From Flavobacterium sp. KACC 22763 (GTDB taxonomy: Bacteria > Bacteroidota > Bacteroidia > Flavobacteriales > Flavobacteriaceae): DNA of 64,000 bases. A program made the translations under genes and the position numbers. The number at the start of each line of letters is the position of its first letter. The stretch's first letter is position 1. The stretch is from positions 4,712,001 to 4,776,000 of the forward strand of contig NZ_CP117879.1 of the NCBI RefSeq assembly GCF_028736155.1, read 5' to 3'. Shown piece after piece: positions 8,703-19,858 of this stretch. The notes beneath the pieces were generated by a model, which made no database searches, was not told the origin of the DNA, and saw only the letters and a list, made by a program, of their open reading frames with translations.

Positions 8703-8770
8703 TAAGAAATGTAAGAACATTTAAAACAAAAACTGGGGAGATTTCTATTTAAATGGACTTACATTTCTTA
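8703..8770. repeat. 13-bp perfect inverted repeat after susB
   Basis: TAAGAAATGTAAG (8703-8715) and CTTACATTTCTTA (8758-8770) are exact inverted copies, 42 bp apart, starting 15 bp downstream of the susB stop. The loop is long for a classical terminator and no clean U-tract follows. It may be an mRNA-stabilising or processing stem, or a protein-binding site. Confidence 0.6.
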
Positions 8771-8785
8771 TATGGTTAATTTAAA

Positions 8786-10912
<2,127 letters not shown>

Positions 10913-10926
10913 TTAGAGTATTGTAT

Positions 10927-13230
10927 TTAATTTATTTGTACAAATTTACTTGCAATTACAGGATTTCCATTTACGATAATTGTTAAATCTTGATCGCCGT
11001 CTACAGTAAAAGTTGTTTCGTTGTGATTTACAGCTACTTTTAAAATTTGGTTTCTGAAATTAATTTTAAAAGAGTAACCATTCCATTCTTTCGGAATTTT
11101 TGGAGAGAAATGAAGCTGGTCATTTTTAACACGCATTCCTCCAAAGCCTTCTACGATACTCATCCATGTACCAGCCATTGACGTGATATGGCAACCTTCT
11201 TCCACTTCTTTATTATAATCGTCCAAATCCAAACGAGAAGTTCTTAAATAAAATGTATATGCCATGTCCATTTTATCTAAAGCTGCTGCTTGAATCGAGT
11301 GTACGCAAGGCGAAAGCGAACTTTCGTGAACCGTAAATGATTCATAAAATTCGAAATTTCGTTTTAGTTCTTCTTTCGAAAAATGATCTTCAAAGAAATA
11401 AAAACCTTGTAAAACGTCAGCTTGTTTAATGTATGGCGAACGTAAAACGCGATCCCAAGACCATTTTTGGTTAATCGGGCGCTGTGATTTATCTAAATCT
11501 TTTACAGGAACTAAATCTTTGTCTAAGAAACCGTCTTGCTGTAAATAGATTCCAAGTTCTTCAGAAATAGGGAAGTACATGTCGTCTGCCACTTTTTTCC
11601 ATTCCTGAATTTCATTCGCCGAAAGGCTCACTTTTTCTAAAATGCGTTTGTGATCTGCAGGATATTCTGAAGCTACTTTTTCGATTTGTTCAGCAGCAAA
11701 ATCAATACACCATTTTGCAATATAATTGGTATAGAAATTATTGTTGATGTTATTTTCGTATTCGTTTGGTCCTGTAACTCCAAGGATTACATACTGATTT
11801 TTATCTTTTGAGAAAGAAGCTCTCTGGTGCCAAAAACGCGCAATTCCAATTAAAACTTCTAAACCTTTTTCAGGAATATAAGAGTAATCCCCCGTGTAAC
11901 GGTTGTAATTGTAAATCGCAAAAGCAATTGCTCCATTTCTGTGAATTTCTTCGTGTGTGATTTCCCATTCGTTGTGGCATTCTTCACCATTCATGGTCAC
12001 CATCGGGTATAAAGCCGCACCGTTTTTGAAACCTAAATTATCTTTGGCGTTTTCAATCGCTTTGTCTAATTGGTTGTAACGATACGTCAATAAATTTCTT
12101 GCCACTTGCTGATCTTTTGTCGCCATATAAAACGGAATACAATAAGCTTCAGTGTCCCAATAAGTTGATCCGCCGTATTTTTCTCCAGTGAAACCTTTTG
12201 GACCAATATTCAAACGAGAATCTTTTCCTGAATAGGTTTGGTTTAATTGGAAGATATTGAAGCGAATTCCTTGTTGTGCCTTAACATCACCTTCAATTGT
12301 AATATCTGACATTTCCCAGATTTTTGCCCAAGCATCAATTTGGTTTTGAAGCAAAGCATCATAACCTAAAGCAACAGCAGATTTGATTACTTTTTCGGCT
12401 CCAGCCAAAGTATTTTCGTGGTTTAAAGAAACCGTGTAACCTCCAATTTTTTGAATTGTTGAGGTTTGTCCTTTTGCAATTATAGTTCCATAAGTATATT
12501 GAACTTTATCTACAGTTGAATCGATTGTTGATGGTGAAACGTTGATATTTTCTCCGTTTGCCAAAATCGTATTGTGCATGAAAGTGGTAACTTTAAAATG
12601 TGTTTTGAACGTTTGAGCCGTTACAAAAGCTTCATTTGTGCCTTTTTTAACTTCAAGCGGTTCCCAGAATTTTTCTTCCCAGTTCGCATCTTCATTTGTT
12701 ACGCCAGCGTCAACATAAGGTTTGTAAACGATTTTTGCATCTTTGTTTAAAGGCGTAATATCGTATTTAATGATTCCGGCTTCGTCTAAATCTAAAGAAA
12801 GAAAACGACGAACATTTACGGCGATTTCAGTTCCGTTTTTAAGAACAGCTTCAAAAGAACGGTTGTACCATCCTTCTTTCATATTCAATTCTCTGCGGAA
12901 GTTTCTAACTTCGGTGCAAGTATTTAAATCAAGATTTTCCTCGTTGATTTCGATATCAATTCCTATCCAGTTTGGAGCGTTAAGTACTTTGGCAAAATAT
13001 TTTGGATAACCGTTTTTCCACCAGCCCACTTTTGTTTTGTCTGGATAGTAAATTCCTGCGATGTAACTTCCCTGGAAAGTTTCTGCAGAGTAAGATTCTT
13101 CAAAATTTGCACGCTGTCCCATAGCGCCGTTCCCGATACTAAAAAGACTTTCAGAAGATTTTACTCTCTCTGCATCAAATCCTTCTTCAATAATAGACCA
13201 ATTGTCTGGTTTTATATAATCTTGGTTCAT
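10927..13230 (-). CDS. GH65 family sugar phosphorylase (maltose phosphorylase-like)
   Basis: The 767-residue protein has no signal peptide and is cytoplasmic. It has the N-terminal beta-sandwich, the (alpha/alpha)6 barrel and the C-terminal beta domain of GH65. The segment VTGPNEYENN contains the likely general acid Glu490, close to Glu487 of Lactobacillus brevis maltose phosphorylase from memory, and NGEECHNEWEITHEEIHRNGAI is also typical. The expected reaction is maltose plus phosphate to beta-glucose 1-phosphate and glucose. Its neighbour beta-phosphoglucomutase uses exactly that anomer, which supports a phosphorylase rather than a hydrolase. Kojibiose or trehalose phosphorylase activity cannot be excluded. 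The gene follows pgmB after 138 bp containing repeat material. Confidence 0.92.
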   Translation of the reverse strand: MNQDYIKPDNWSIIEEGFDAERVKSSESLFSIGNGAMGQRANFEESYSAETFQGSYIAGIYYPDKTKVGWWKNGYPKYFAKVLNAPNWIGIDIEINEENLDLNTCTEVRNFRRELNMKEGWYNRSFEAVLKNGTEIAVNVRRFLSLDLDEAGIIKYDITPLNKDAKIVYKPYVDAGVTNEDANWEEKFWEPLEVKKGTNEAFVTAQTFKTHFKVTTFMHNTILANGENINVSPSTIDSTVDKVQYTYGTIIAKGQTSTIQKIGGYTVSLNHENTLAGAEKVIKSAVALGYDALLQNQIDAWAKIWEMSDITIEGDVKAQQGIRFNIFQLNQTYSGKDSRLNIGPKGFTGEKYGGSTYWDTEAYCIPFYMATKDQQVARNLLTYRYNQLDKAIENAKDNLGFKNGAALYPMVTMNGEECHNEWEITHEEIHRNGAIAFAIYNYNRYTGDYSYIPEKGLEVLIGIARFWHQRASFSKDKNQYVILGVTGPNEYENNINNNFYTNYIAKWCIDFAAEQIEKVASEYPADHKRILEKVSLSANEIQEWKKVADDMYFPISEELGIYLQQDGFLDKDLVPVKDLDKSQRPINQKWSWDRVLRSPYIKQADVLQGFYFFEDHFSKEELKRNFEFYESFTVHESSLSPCVHSIQAAALDKMDMAYTFYLRTSRLDLDDYNKEVEEGCHITSMAGTWMSIVEGFGGMRVKNDQLHFSPKIPKEWNGYSFKINFRNQILKVAVNHNETTFTVDGDQDLTIIVNGNPVIASKFVQIN

Positions 13231-13237
13231 CTTTTAA

Positions 13238-13385
13238 ATTAGATAATTCGGCAATTTGGTAATTAGATAATTGCCTTGGTTTCTTATTAACTTTTTACAT
13301 TCATTTGAGAAATTGTTGATTAGAATATTTGTCGATGAGCAACATTATCTCATGGACACATTTTCTAATTATCCAATTAACTCAT
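13238..13385. repeat. TAGATAATT-type intergenic repeat overlapping the pgmB stop
   Basis: Units resembling AATTAGATAATT occur twice at 13238-13273, and an inverted version (TAATTATCCAATTAAC) ends the pgmB gene at 13366-13381. The arms are imperfect. On the pgmB side the repeat codes for the last residues and the stop. I regard it as another dispersed intergenic repeat rather than a gene or operator. Confidence 0.4.
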
Positions 13386-14022
13386 CAATAAAGCTTGTTT
13401 CGATTTGGGTAAAATCTTTAAAAATGTGATCAGCTTCATGTAAAATTGTTTCCTCACCAATTCCCACACTTACCATTTCTGCGATGTTTGCTGCCTGAAT
13501 TCCGGCAACAGAGTCTTCAAATACAATTGAATTTTTTGGATCAATGTTTAATAATTGAGCCGCTTTTAAGAATACTTCAGGGTCTGGTTTTGCATTGCTG
13601 ACATCATTTCCGTCAACAATAACATCGAAGTAAGACAGAACGCCTGTTTTTTCTAAAATTGGTCTTGCATTTTTACTGGCAGAACCTAGTGCAATTCCTT
13701 GATTTTTATCTTTTAATAGTTTTAGAATTTTTAAAACCCCTGGAAGAACCTCACTTTCATCCATGTCAACTAAATAAGATAGGTAATCTTCATTTTTTTG
13801 AATTAACCATTGATCTTTTTGTTCTTGAGTAGCCTGAACATTTCCTAACCCAAGAATAATGTCTAGCGAACGAACGCGGCTAACACCTTTTAGAAGTTCG
13901 TTATCTTCATGGGTAAAATTGATATTTAACGATTTGGCAATTTTCTGCCAAGCCAAAAAGTGGTATTTAGCGGTATCAACGATCACTCCGTCAAGATCGA
14001 ATATGAATGCTTTTTTGCTCAT
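13369..14022 (-). CDS. pgmB: Beta-phosphoglucomutase
   Basis: The 217-residue HAD enzyme interconverts beta-glucose 1-phosphate and glucose 6-phosphate. Motif I is FIFDLDGVIVDTA with Asp9 as nucleophile and Asp11 as acid/base. The cap helix carries the conserved His (AKYHFLAWQ). LLKGVSRVRSLDIIL and the motif III/IV segments GSASKNARPIL, KPDPEVFL and VFEDSVAGIQAANIA are typical of PgmB. It sits directly between the sugar transporter (18 bp) and the GH65 phosphorylase, whose product it consumes, so the cytoplasmic route from maltose to glycolysis is encoded in one operon. Confidence 0.93.
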   Translation of the reverse strand: MSKKAFIFDLDGVIVDTAKYHFLAWQKIAKSLNINFTHEDNELLKGVSRVRSLDIILGLGNVQATQEQKDQWLIQKNEDYLSYLVDMDESEVLPGVLKILKLLKDKNQGIALGSASKNARPILEKTGVLSYFDVIVDGNDVSNAKPDPEVFLKAAQLLNIDPKNSIVFEDSVAGIQAANIAEMVSVGIGEETILHEADHIFKDFTQIETSFIDELIG

Positions 14023-14040
14023 TGTATGGAAAATTCTTTG

Positions 14041-15396
14041 TTATGATTTTTGAGTAAAGTCGTCTACGTCTTTTACTTTAGAAACTAAAGCAGCAGCAAT
14101 TAAAAAACTAACCCCGCTTGTAACTAAGGCATAAATTGCGTCTCCGTTGTAAATGTATTTTACAATTGGACCACCAATTAGAGCATTTACAATTTGAGGA
14201 ATAACAACAAAAAAGTTGAAGATTCCCATGTAAACTCCCATTTTTTTAGGTGTAATAGAACCCGCAAGAATAGCGTATGGCATTGCTAGGATACTCGCCC
14301 AAGCAACTCCGATTAAGATCATTGGAAGTACAACCCAGTCTTCATTTGGCATGAAATAAATGGAGATTAATCCAATTCCTCCAATGACTAATGAAAGTGA
14401 GTGTGTTGCTTTTCGCCCAATTTTTTTAGCGATATAGGGTAAGAAAAACAAAGCAACGATAGCCGAAACTAAGTTGTAAACACCAAACAGTATTCCGACC
14501 CAGTCACCAGCGTCTTGATATTGTTGGCTTGACGTATCTTCTAATGGTAAACCGTAAATGTGGTGTGCGATTGCCGGAGTGGTAAAAACCCACATTCCGA
14601 ATAATCCGAACCAAGAGAAAAACTGCACCCAGCTTAACTGACGCATTGTAACAGGCATTTTTGCAAAATCGGTAAAGATGTCTGTGATTTTTGATTTTTC
14701 TTCGGAATCAGAAATTGCATCATTTTGTGGATCTTCAAATTTTGCTAATTCTTCTGGCGAATATTCTTTTGTTGTGAATAACGTAACTAAGATTGAGCCA
14801 ATTAAAACCGCCGCTCCGATAATAAAAGACAACGTTAGATTTAACGGAACGCTTCCAGGAACTGTGCTGTTTGGCACGCCAAAATATTTCGTAAGAATGT
14901 ATGGCAATGCAGAACCAATTACGGCTCCAAAACCAATTAATGAAGTCTGAATACTAAATCCTGCAGTACGCTGGTCTGTTCTTAAATTGTCTCCAACAAG
15001 TGCTCTGAAAGGTTCCATTGCAATGTTGAAAGAAGCGTCCATAATCATTAACATTCCAGCTCCAACCCATAAGGCAGGTAAAACAGAAATGAAAATATTA
15101 GCCTGCGGCATTAGAATTAATCCTACCGAAGCTAAAACGGCTCCCACTAAAAAGAAAGGTTTTCGTCTGCCGAATCTTCCCCAGGTTTTGTCGCTATAAT
15201 GACCAATGATAGGCTGAACTATTAATCCCATTAGAGGAGCAATAATCCAGAACCACGAAAGTTCATGTACATCAGCACCAAAAATTTGAAGAATTCTGCT
15301 GGCATTTGCATTCTGAAGTGCAAACCCCATTTGGATTCCTAAGAATCCGAAACTCATGTTCCAGATTTCCCAGAAACTTAATTTACGCTTTTCCAT
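14041..15396 (-). CDS. MFS sugar transporter (SLC45/GPH-like), probable maltose carrier
   Basis: The 451-residue inner-membrane protein has about twelve predicted hydrophobic segments. It opens with FWEIWNMSFGFLGIQMGFALQNANASRIL, and the first cytoplasmic loop has the signature DKTWGRFGRRKPF. This matches the SLC45-like sugar/proton symporters found with GH65 and pgmB genes in Flavobacteriia. As first gene of the operon with pgmB, the phosphorylase and susB, it is the likely importer of maltose or short maltooligosaccharides from the periplasm. The central cytoplasmic loop (about residues 215-240) is acidic. Substrate specificity is inferred from context only. Confidence 0.88.
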   Translation of the reverse strand: MEKRKLSFWEIWNMSFGFLGIQMGFALQNANASRILQIFGADVHELSWFWIIAPLMGLIVQPIIGHYSDKTWGRFGRRKPFFLVGAVLASVGLILMPQANIFISVLPALWVGAGMLMIMDASFNIAMEPFRALVGDNLRTDQRTAGFSIQTSLIGFGAVIGSALPYILTKYFGVPNSTVPGSVPLNLTLSFIIGAAVLIGSILVTLFTTKEYSPEELAKFEDPQNDAISDSEEKSKITDIFTDFAKMPVTMRQLSWVQFFSWFGLFGMWVFTTPAIAHHIYGLPLEDTSSQQYQDAGDWVGILFGVYNLVSAIVALFFLPYIAKKIGRKATHSLSLVIGGIGLISIYFMPNEDWVVLPMILIGVAWASILAMPYAILAGSITPKKMGVYMGIFNFFVVIPQIVNALIGGPIVKYIYNGDAIYALVTSGVSFLIAAALVSKVKDVDDFTQKS

Positions 15397-15409
15397 TATC
15401 GTAATTTGT

Positions 15410-15443
15410 GAAAATTATACGATAAGCGCTTTGCTTATCAAAA
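15410..15443 (-). promoter_or_regulatory. Promoter of the maltose operon with operator-like palindrome in the spacer
   Basis: Read on the minus strand, TTTTG (15439-15443) serves as -33 and TAATTTTC (15410-15417) or TATAATTT (15412-15419) as -7. The spacer is filled by the inverted repeat GATAAGC-AAAGC-GCTTATC (15421-15439), which contains the 8-bp palindrome AAGCGCTT (15424-15431). AAGCGCTT is the typical half-site centre of LacI-family operators. A repressor bound here would block RNA polymerase directly. The LacI-type gene next door is the obvious candidate binder. Confidence 0.6.
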
Positions 15444-15523
15444 CTTTGTTCCTTTCGAAGTAAAACTAAAAGCCTTGACGGGCGTAAAATTATAAATTAT
15501 TTTTTTATATATGCTAATAAAAA

Positions 15524-15546
15524 AGCCATAAATATTTTTTATGGCT
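15524..15546 (-). terminator. Rho-independent terminator after the lacI-type gene
   Basis: AGCCATAAA (15524-15532) pairs with TTTATGGCT (15538-15546). The hairpin starts 26 bp after the regulator stop, and in the minus-strand direction it is followed by TTTTATTAG. It separates the regulator from the maltose operon. Confidence 0.65.
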
Positions 15547-15571
15547 CTAGAAAATATTGATTTTAAGTATT

Positions 15572-16603
15572 TTAGTCAGTAGATTCTCTTTTTATAAGAT
15601 GAGTTTCTATAACTTCGGTGATGTAATTTTCATTGTGTTCTTCATCGTCATCTTCTTCGGCTTCTATCCTTTCTATAAGCATTTTAGCAGCTTTATTTCC
15701 CATTTTTTCGCCACTTTGGCTTACAGTTGTAATACTTGGAGTTGAGTATTTTGAAATAATTCCATCGGTAAAAGCAATTACTGCTAAATCTTCAGGAACT
15801 TTTAATCCCATTTTATTTGCGGTTTTGATAATTGTTACTGCAAAAAGCTCATTTACAGCAAAAACAGCATCGAAAGCTCTGGCGTGCAGAAGCTCAGAAA
15901 TAGTTATTTCGCAAGTATCTACATCTTCAATCTTTATGATTAGATCTTCATTAAAGGGTAGTCCATTATCTAGTAACGCTTTTTCGTAACCGTCAGTTCG
16001 CAGTTTTCCAACGCTTACATAATCTACAGTTGTAACTAAAGCAATTTTTTTACGTCCGCTGTCAATTAAACTCTGAACCGCTTCATACGCTGCAGATTTA
16101 TCATCAATAATTACTTTATCGCATAAAATGTCGTTGGTAACGCGGTCAAACATGACTACGGGCATTCCTTGATTGATAACTTCTGTAATGTGATGGAAGT
16201 CGCCTTTATACTGTGTTTCTTTAGAAAGAGACATGATAAAGCCGTCGATGCTTCCGTTGGCCAGCATCTCCATATTTAGCACTTCTTTATCAAAAGAATC
16301 ATCAGATACACAGATGACAACACTATAGCCATATTCGTTCGCAACCTGTTCAATTCCGTTGATTACAGTAGAGAAAAAGTAGTGTACAATTTCGGGAATA
16401 ATGATGCCGATACTCTTCGTTTTTCGGTTTTTTAAACTAAGGGCAATATTGTTTGGTTTATAGTTATAAAACTTTGCAAAAGCCTGAACTTTTAGGCGTG
16501 TTTCTTCTCCAATTTCAAGACTGTTTCTGAGTGATTTTGAGACAGTTGAAATGGATACATCAAGTTCCTTTGCAATCTGTTTGAGGGTTATTTTACGTTT
16601 CAT
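15572..16603 (-). CDS. LacI-family transcriptional regulator of the starch/maltose locus
   Basis: The 343-residue protein has the LacI helix-turn-helix at its start (TLKQIAKELDVSISTVSKSL, residues 6-25) and hinge segment YKPNNIALSLKNRKTKSIGIIIP. A periplasmic-binding-protein-like effector domain follows (about residues 60-330). The C-terminus is highly acidic (EAEEDDDEEHNENY). It lies between the maltose operon and divergent susC, an ideal place to control both. Bacteroides uses SusR, a membrane-spanning sensor, for this job. Here a soluble LacI-type protein seems to take it, so the inducer should be a cytoplasmic sugar such as maltose. Whether it represses or activates cannot be told from sequence. 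Confidence 0.9.
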   Translation of the reverse strand: MKRKITLKQIAKELDVSISTVSKSLRNSLEIGEETRLKVQAFAKFYNYKPNNIALSLKNRKTKSIGIIIPEIVHYFFSTVINGIEQVANEYGYSVVICVSDDSFDKEVLNMEMLANGSIDGFIMSLSKETQYKGDFHHITEVINQGMPVVMFDRVTNDILCDKVIIDDKSAAYEAVQSLIDSGRKKIALVTTVDYVSVGKLRTDGYEKALLDNGLPFNEDLIIKIEDVDTCEITISELLHARAFDAVFAVNELFAVTIIKTANKMGLKVPEDLAVIAFTDGIISKYSTPSITTVSQSGEKMGNKAAKMLIERIEAEEDDDEEHNENYITEVIETHLIKRESTD

Positions 16604-16839
16604 GGAGTTAATCGAAAAAAATCTAATTAATAATAAAGGTGTATAATATTTTTGGTATTTGCAATTTTAACACTGAAAGATTACAAAAAATAGAAAGTTT
16701 TCAACACTACCACGTTTTCGTAAAGCAATAAAAAGTGCCTGCTGTCGAGCATGTTAATAAATTCATAATTTTGAAATTCGAAGTAAAATTAAAAACTTAA
16801 CTAACATTCAAAAACTCAAAACTAATTTAAACAAAAAGT
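16604..16839. promoter_or_regulatory. Divergent control region between the regulator and susC
   Basis: This 236-bp AT-rich region contains the susC promoter. TAATTTTG at 16766-16773 is an exact -7 match, with only CTG at 16742-16744 as -33 (spacing 21), so it may need activation. TTCGAAGTAAAATTAAAA at 16777-16794 recurs with one mismatch at 15454-15471 in the maltose-operon control region. A second TAnnTTTG (TATTTTTG, 16647-16654) has no -33 partner. Confidence 0.45.
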
Positions 16840-19821
16840 ATGAAAACAATTTACAAAAAGTTGTTATTTTTATTCCTATTGTTGCCTTTTACAGTGTTGG
16901 CTCAGAACACTTTAAAAGGGACTGTTGTTGATAAAACGACAGGTCAGCCAATACCAGGGGTAAATGTAAATGTACAAGGTGCTCCAAATGGCGCATCAAC
17001 TGGATTTGATGGAAATTACCAGCTATCAAATGTTAAAAATGGTAACAAAATTGTTGTTTCTTTTATTGGTTACAAAACAGAAACAATTGAGTACACAGGT
17101 CAAAAAACACTTAACGTTACTTTAGAAGAAGACACCAATCAGCTTAAAGAAGTTGTGGTGCAAGTTGGTTACGGGACTGTGAAGAAAAAAGACGCAACAG
17201 GATCTGTTTCTCAAATTGCTGCAAAAGACTTTAATAAAGGAATTAACGTAACTCCTGAGACATTAATCAGCGGACGTATTGCTGGTGTAAATGTAGTTGG
17301 AGGTGGAGCTCCAGGAGCAAAAGCAGATATTAGAATTCGTGGAGGATCTTCATTAAGTGCTTCTAATGAGCCATTAATTGTTATTGACGGACTTCCAATG
17401 AGTAATTCAGTTCCTGATGGAGCAACAAGTGTTTTGTCTACAATTGATCCTAATGATATTGAATCTTTCACTGTTCTTAAAGATGCGTCTGCAGCGGCAA
17501 TTTATGGTTCTCGTGCAGCAAATGGTGTAATTGTTATTACAACTAAAAAAGGTACAAAAAGTGGTGTAAAAGTCAACTTTAGCTCTCAAGTTGGTATCAA
17601 TACTGTTGCTAATACTGTTGACGTTTTAAGTGCAGATCAATATCGTGCTTTGGTAAATGAAAAAGGTACTGCAGCTCAAAAAGCTTTGTTAGGTACAGCA
17701 AATACTGATTGGCAGGATGAAATTTTCCATACTGCTTTAACAACAAACAATAATATTTCTGTAAGCGGCTCTTTATTCAACAAATTACCAGCACGTTTAT
17801 CTGTTGGAAATGTTGATAATCCTGGAATTTTAAGAAACACTTCTTTTGAAAGAACTACGACATCGTTATCGTTGAATCCAGTTCTTTTTGACAATCACTT
17901 AAAAATTGACATTACTGGAAATTTAGCTTTTGGAAAAAATCAATTCCAAAATGAAGGAGCAGTAATTAGTAGTGCTATTATATTTGATCCAACTCAGCCA
18001 GTTTACGAAGCAGGTTCTCGTTATGGAGGATACTTCGAATGGTTGGAACCAAACGGAAATGTACCATTATTGCCAGCAAGAAACCCTGTGGCAAGATTAA
18101 ATCAAGAAGATAGAAGAGCAACTTCTACAAGAAAATGGGGTAATATTAGATTAGATTATAAATTCCATTTCTTCGAAGACTTAAGAATCGTTGCAGAAGC
18201 AGGTATCGATGCATTTGATAGTGATGGTTACAATGCAATCAGTACTGAGAGTATTTTAGGATATCAGCCTACTACATTTGATAAAGGCAACTGGACTAAT
18301 CTAGGAGGATACACGCATTATACAGATCACCGTCAGAATAAAAACTTAAATACTTACTTTAATTATACTAAAGATTTAGGAAAGTTTAAGATTGATGCTA
18401 CTGCAGGATACAACTATCAGTTGTTCCAGCGTGAGGGATATAATTCAGGAGACATTAAGCAGCCGAATCCACCTGCGGATGTTACTACAGATCCAGACGT
18501 TAACTTGCAATCGTATTTTGGACGTTTGAATTTAGGATACGACAGTAGGTATTTATTAACTGTAAACTATAGAAGAGACGGAACTTCTCGTTTCTCTAAA
18601 GAAAACAGATGGGGTAATTTTGCGGGAGGAGCTTTTGCATGGAATATGGCAGAAGAAGCTTTCTTAAAAGATAATGAGACTTTGTCTAGTTTGAAATTAA
18701 GAGTAGGTTACGGTACTACAGGACAACAAGATATTCCGCCTGCATACGATTACTTACGTCGTGTGACTTTAGGAACACTTAATACGCAATATGTTTTTAA
18801 CGGAGTTATTTACAGAGCTGCAAGACCTGAAGGATATAATGAAGATATAAAATGGGAAGATCTTGCAGAGATGAACCTAGGGGTTGATTTTGGATTTTTT
18901 AACGAAAGATTGACAGGTTCTGTTAACTATTTTGACAAAAAATCAAGCGATTTATTAGCAAATATTCCTGTGCCAGATGGTGCAAATATTAGAAACCAGG
19001 GTTATAGTAATATTGGTAGCGTTAGAACAAAAGGGGTTGAGTTCAGCCTTCAGTCTGACATTATTAAAAATGATAAATTAACATGGAATGTTGCTGTTAA
19101 TGCAACTTACATTGATCAGAAAATTTCTGATTTAGGAAATACAATTCCTGGATTCCAAGGATATTTGACAGGAGATAACATTGCTGGAGGAACTGGAAAC
19201 CAAGTTTTAATTCATTCAGAAGGATTTGCGCCAAATTCATTCTTTGTATTCGAACAATTATATGATGCAAACAAAAGACCAATTCAAGGTGCTTATGCAG
19301 ATAGAAATGGCGATGGGGTTATTACAGATGCTGACCGTTATAAATTCCATAAGCCAACAGCAGATTACACTTTTGGATTGTACTCCACTTTAAATTACAA
19401 AAATTTCGATTTTTCAATGAACTGGAGAGCTAGTTTAGGAAATTATATTTTCGATAACGTGAGTTCAGATAAAGGATATTTAGAAGCAGGATTAAGAAGA
19501 CAAACTGATTTAGCTAATATAACTACAGATTATTTTAATACTGGTTTTACTACTGAAAGTAACTCTAATGGAACACAGCGTAATTATTCTAATTACTTCG
19601 TAAAAGACGCTTCTTTCATTAAGTTGGATAACATTGTATTAGGATACACTTTTAATAAAACGTTATTAAAAGCAGCATCACTAAGATTTACAGCGGGAGT
19701 TCAAAATGTTTTTGTTCTTACAAAATACAATGGTTTGGATCCTGAAAAATTCAACGGAATAGACAATAACGTTTACCCTAGAGCAAGAACATTCTTGTTT
19801 GGAGTTAATGCAAATTTCTAA
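16840..19821 (+). CDS. susC: SusC-type TonB-dependent outer-membrane transporter
   Basis: The 993-residue protein starts with a signal peptide (ends FTVLAQ). It then has a CarboxypepD_reg-like domain (about residues 24-105, with the phrase IPGVNVNVQGAPNGASTGFDGNYQL), a TonB plug (about 115-235, containing SLSASNEPLIVIDGLP and YGSRAANGVIVITTKKG) and a long beta-barrel to the C-terminal aromatic residue. This is the SusC/RagA layout. It imports maltooligosaccharides across the outer membrane together with SusD, using TonB energy. susD follows after 37 bp. Its distance from the LacI-type gene and the shared upstream motif suggest co-regulation with the maltose operon. Confidence 0.96.
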   Translation: MKTIYKKLLFLFLLLPFTVLAQNTLKGTVVDKTTGQPIPGVNVNVQGAPNGASTGFDGNYQLSNVKNGNKIVVSFIGYKTETIEYTGQKTLNVTLEEDTNQLKEVVVQVGYGTVKKKDATGSVSQIAAKDFNKGINVTPETLISGRIAGVNVVGGGAPGAKADIRIRGGSSLSASNEPLIVIDGLPMSNSVPDGATSVLSTIDPNDIESFTVLKDASAAAIYGSRAANGVIVITTKKGTKSGVKVNFSSQVGINTVANTVDVLSADQYRALVNEKGTAAQKALLGTANTDWQDEIFHTALTTNNNISVSGSLFNKLPARLSVGNVDNPGILRNTSFERTTTSLSLNPVLFDNHLKIDITGNLAFGKNQFQNEGAVISSAIIFDPTQPVYEAGSRYGGYFEWLEPNGNVPLLPARNPVARLNQEDRRATSTRKWGNIRLDYKFHFFEDLRIVAEAGIDAFDSDGYNAISTESILGYQPTTFDKGNWTNLGGYTHYTDHRQNKNLNTYFNYTKDLGKFKIDATAGYNYQLFQREGYNSGDIKQPNPPADVTTDPDVNLQSYFGRLNLGYDSRYLLTVNYRRDGTSRFSKENRWGNFAGGAFAWNMAEEAFLKDNETLSSLKLRVGYGTTGQQDIPPAYDYLRRVTLGTLNTQYVFNGVIYRAARPEGYNEDIKWEDLAEMNLGVDFGFFNERLTGSVNYFDKKSSDLLANIPVPDGANIRNQGYSNIGSVRTKGVEFSLQSDIIKNDKLTWNVAVNATYIDQKISDLGNTIPGFQGYLTGDNIAGGTGNQVLIHSEGFAPNSFFVFEQLYDANKRPIQGAYADRNGDGVITDADRYKFHKPTADYTFGLYSTLNYKNFDFSMNWRASLGNYIFDNVSSDKGYLEAGLRRQTDLANITTDYFNTGFTTESNSNGTQRNYSNYFVKDASFIKLDNIVLGYTFNKTLLKAASLRFTAGVQNVFVLTKYNGLDPEKFNGIDNNVYPRARTFLFGVNANF

Positions 19822-19858
19822 TAGTACATTGAAAAATAAAATTTTAAAAATCAATAAA

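Noticed and set aside
19799..19858. Upstream start for susD overlapping susC
   Set aside because: It would place 20 residues before a clear lipoprotein signal peptide.
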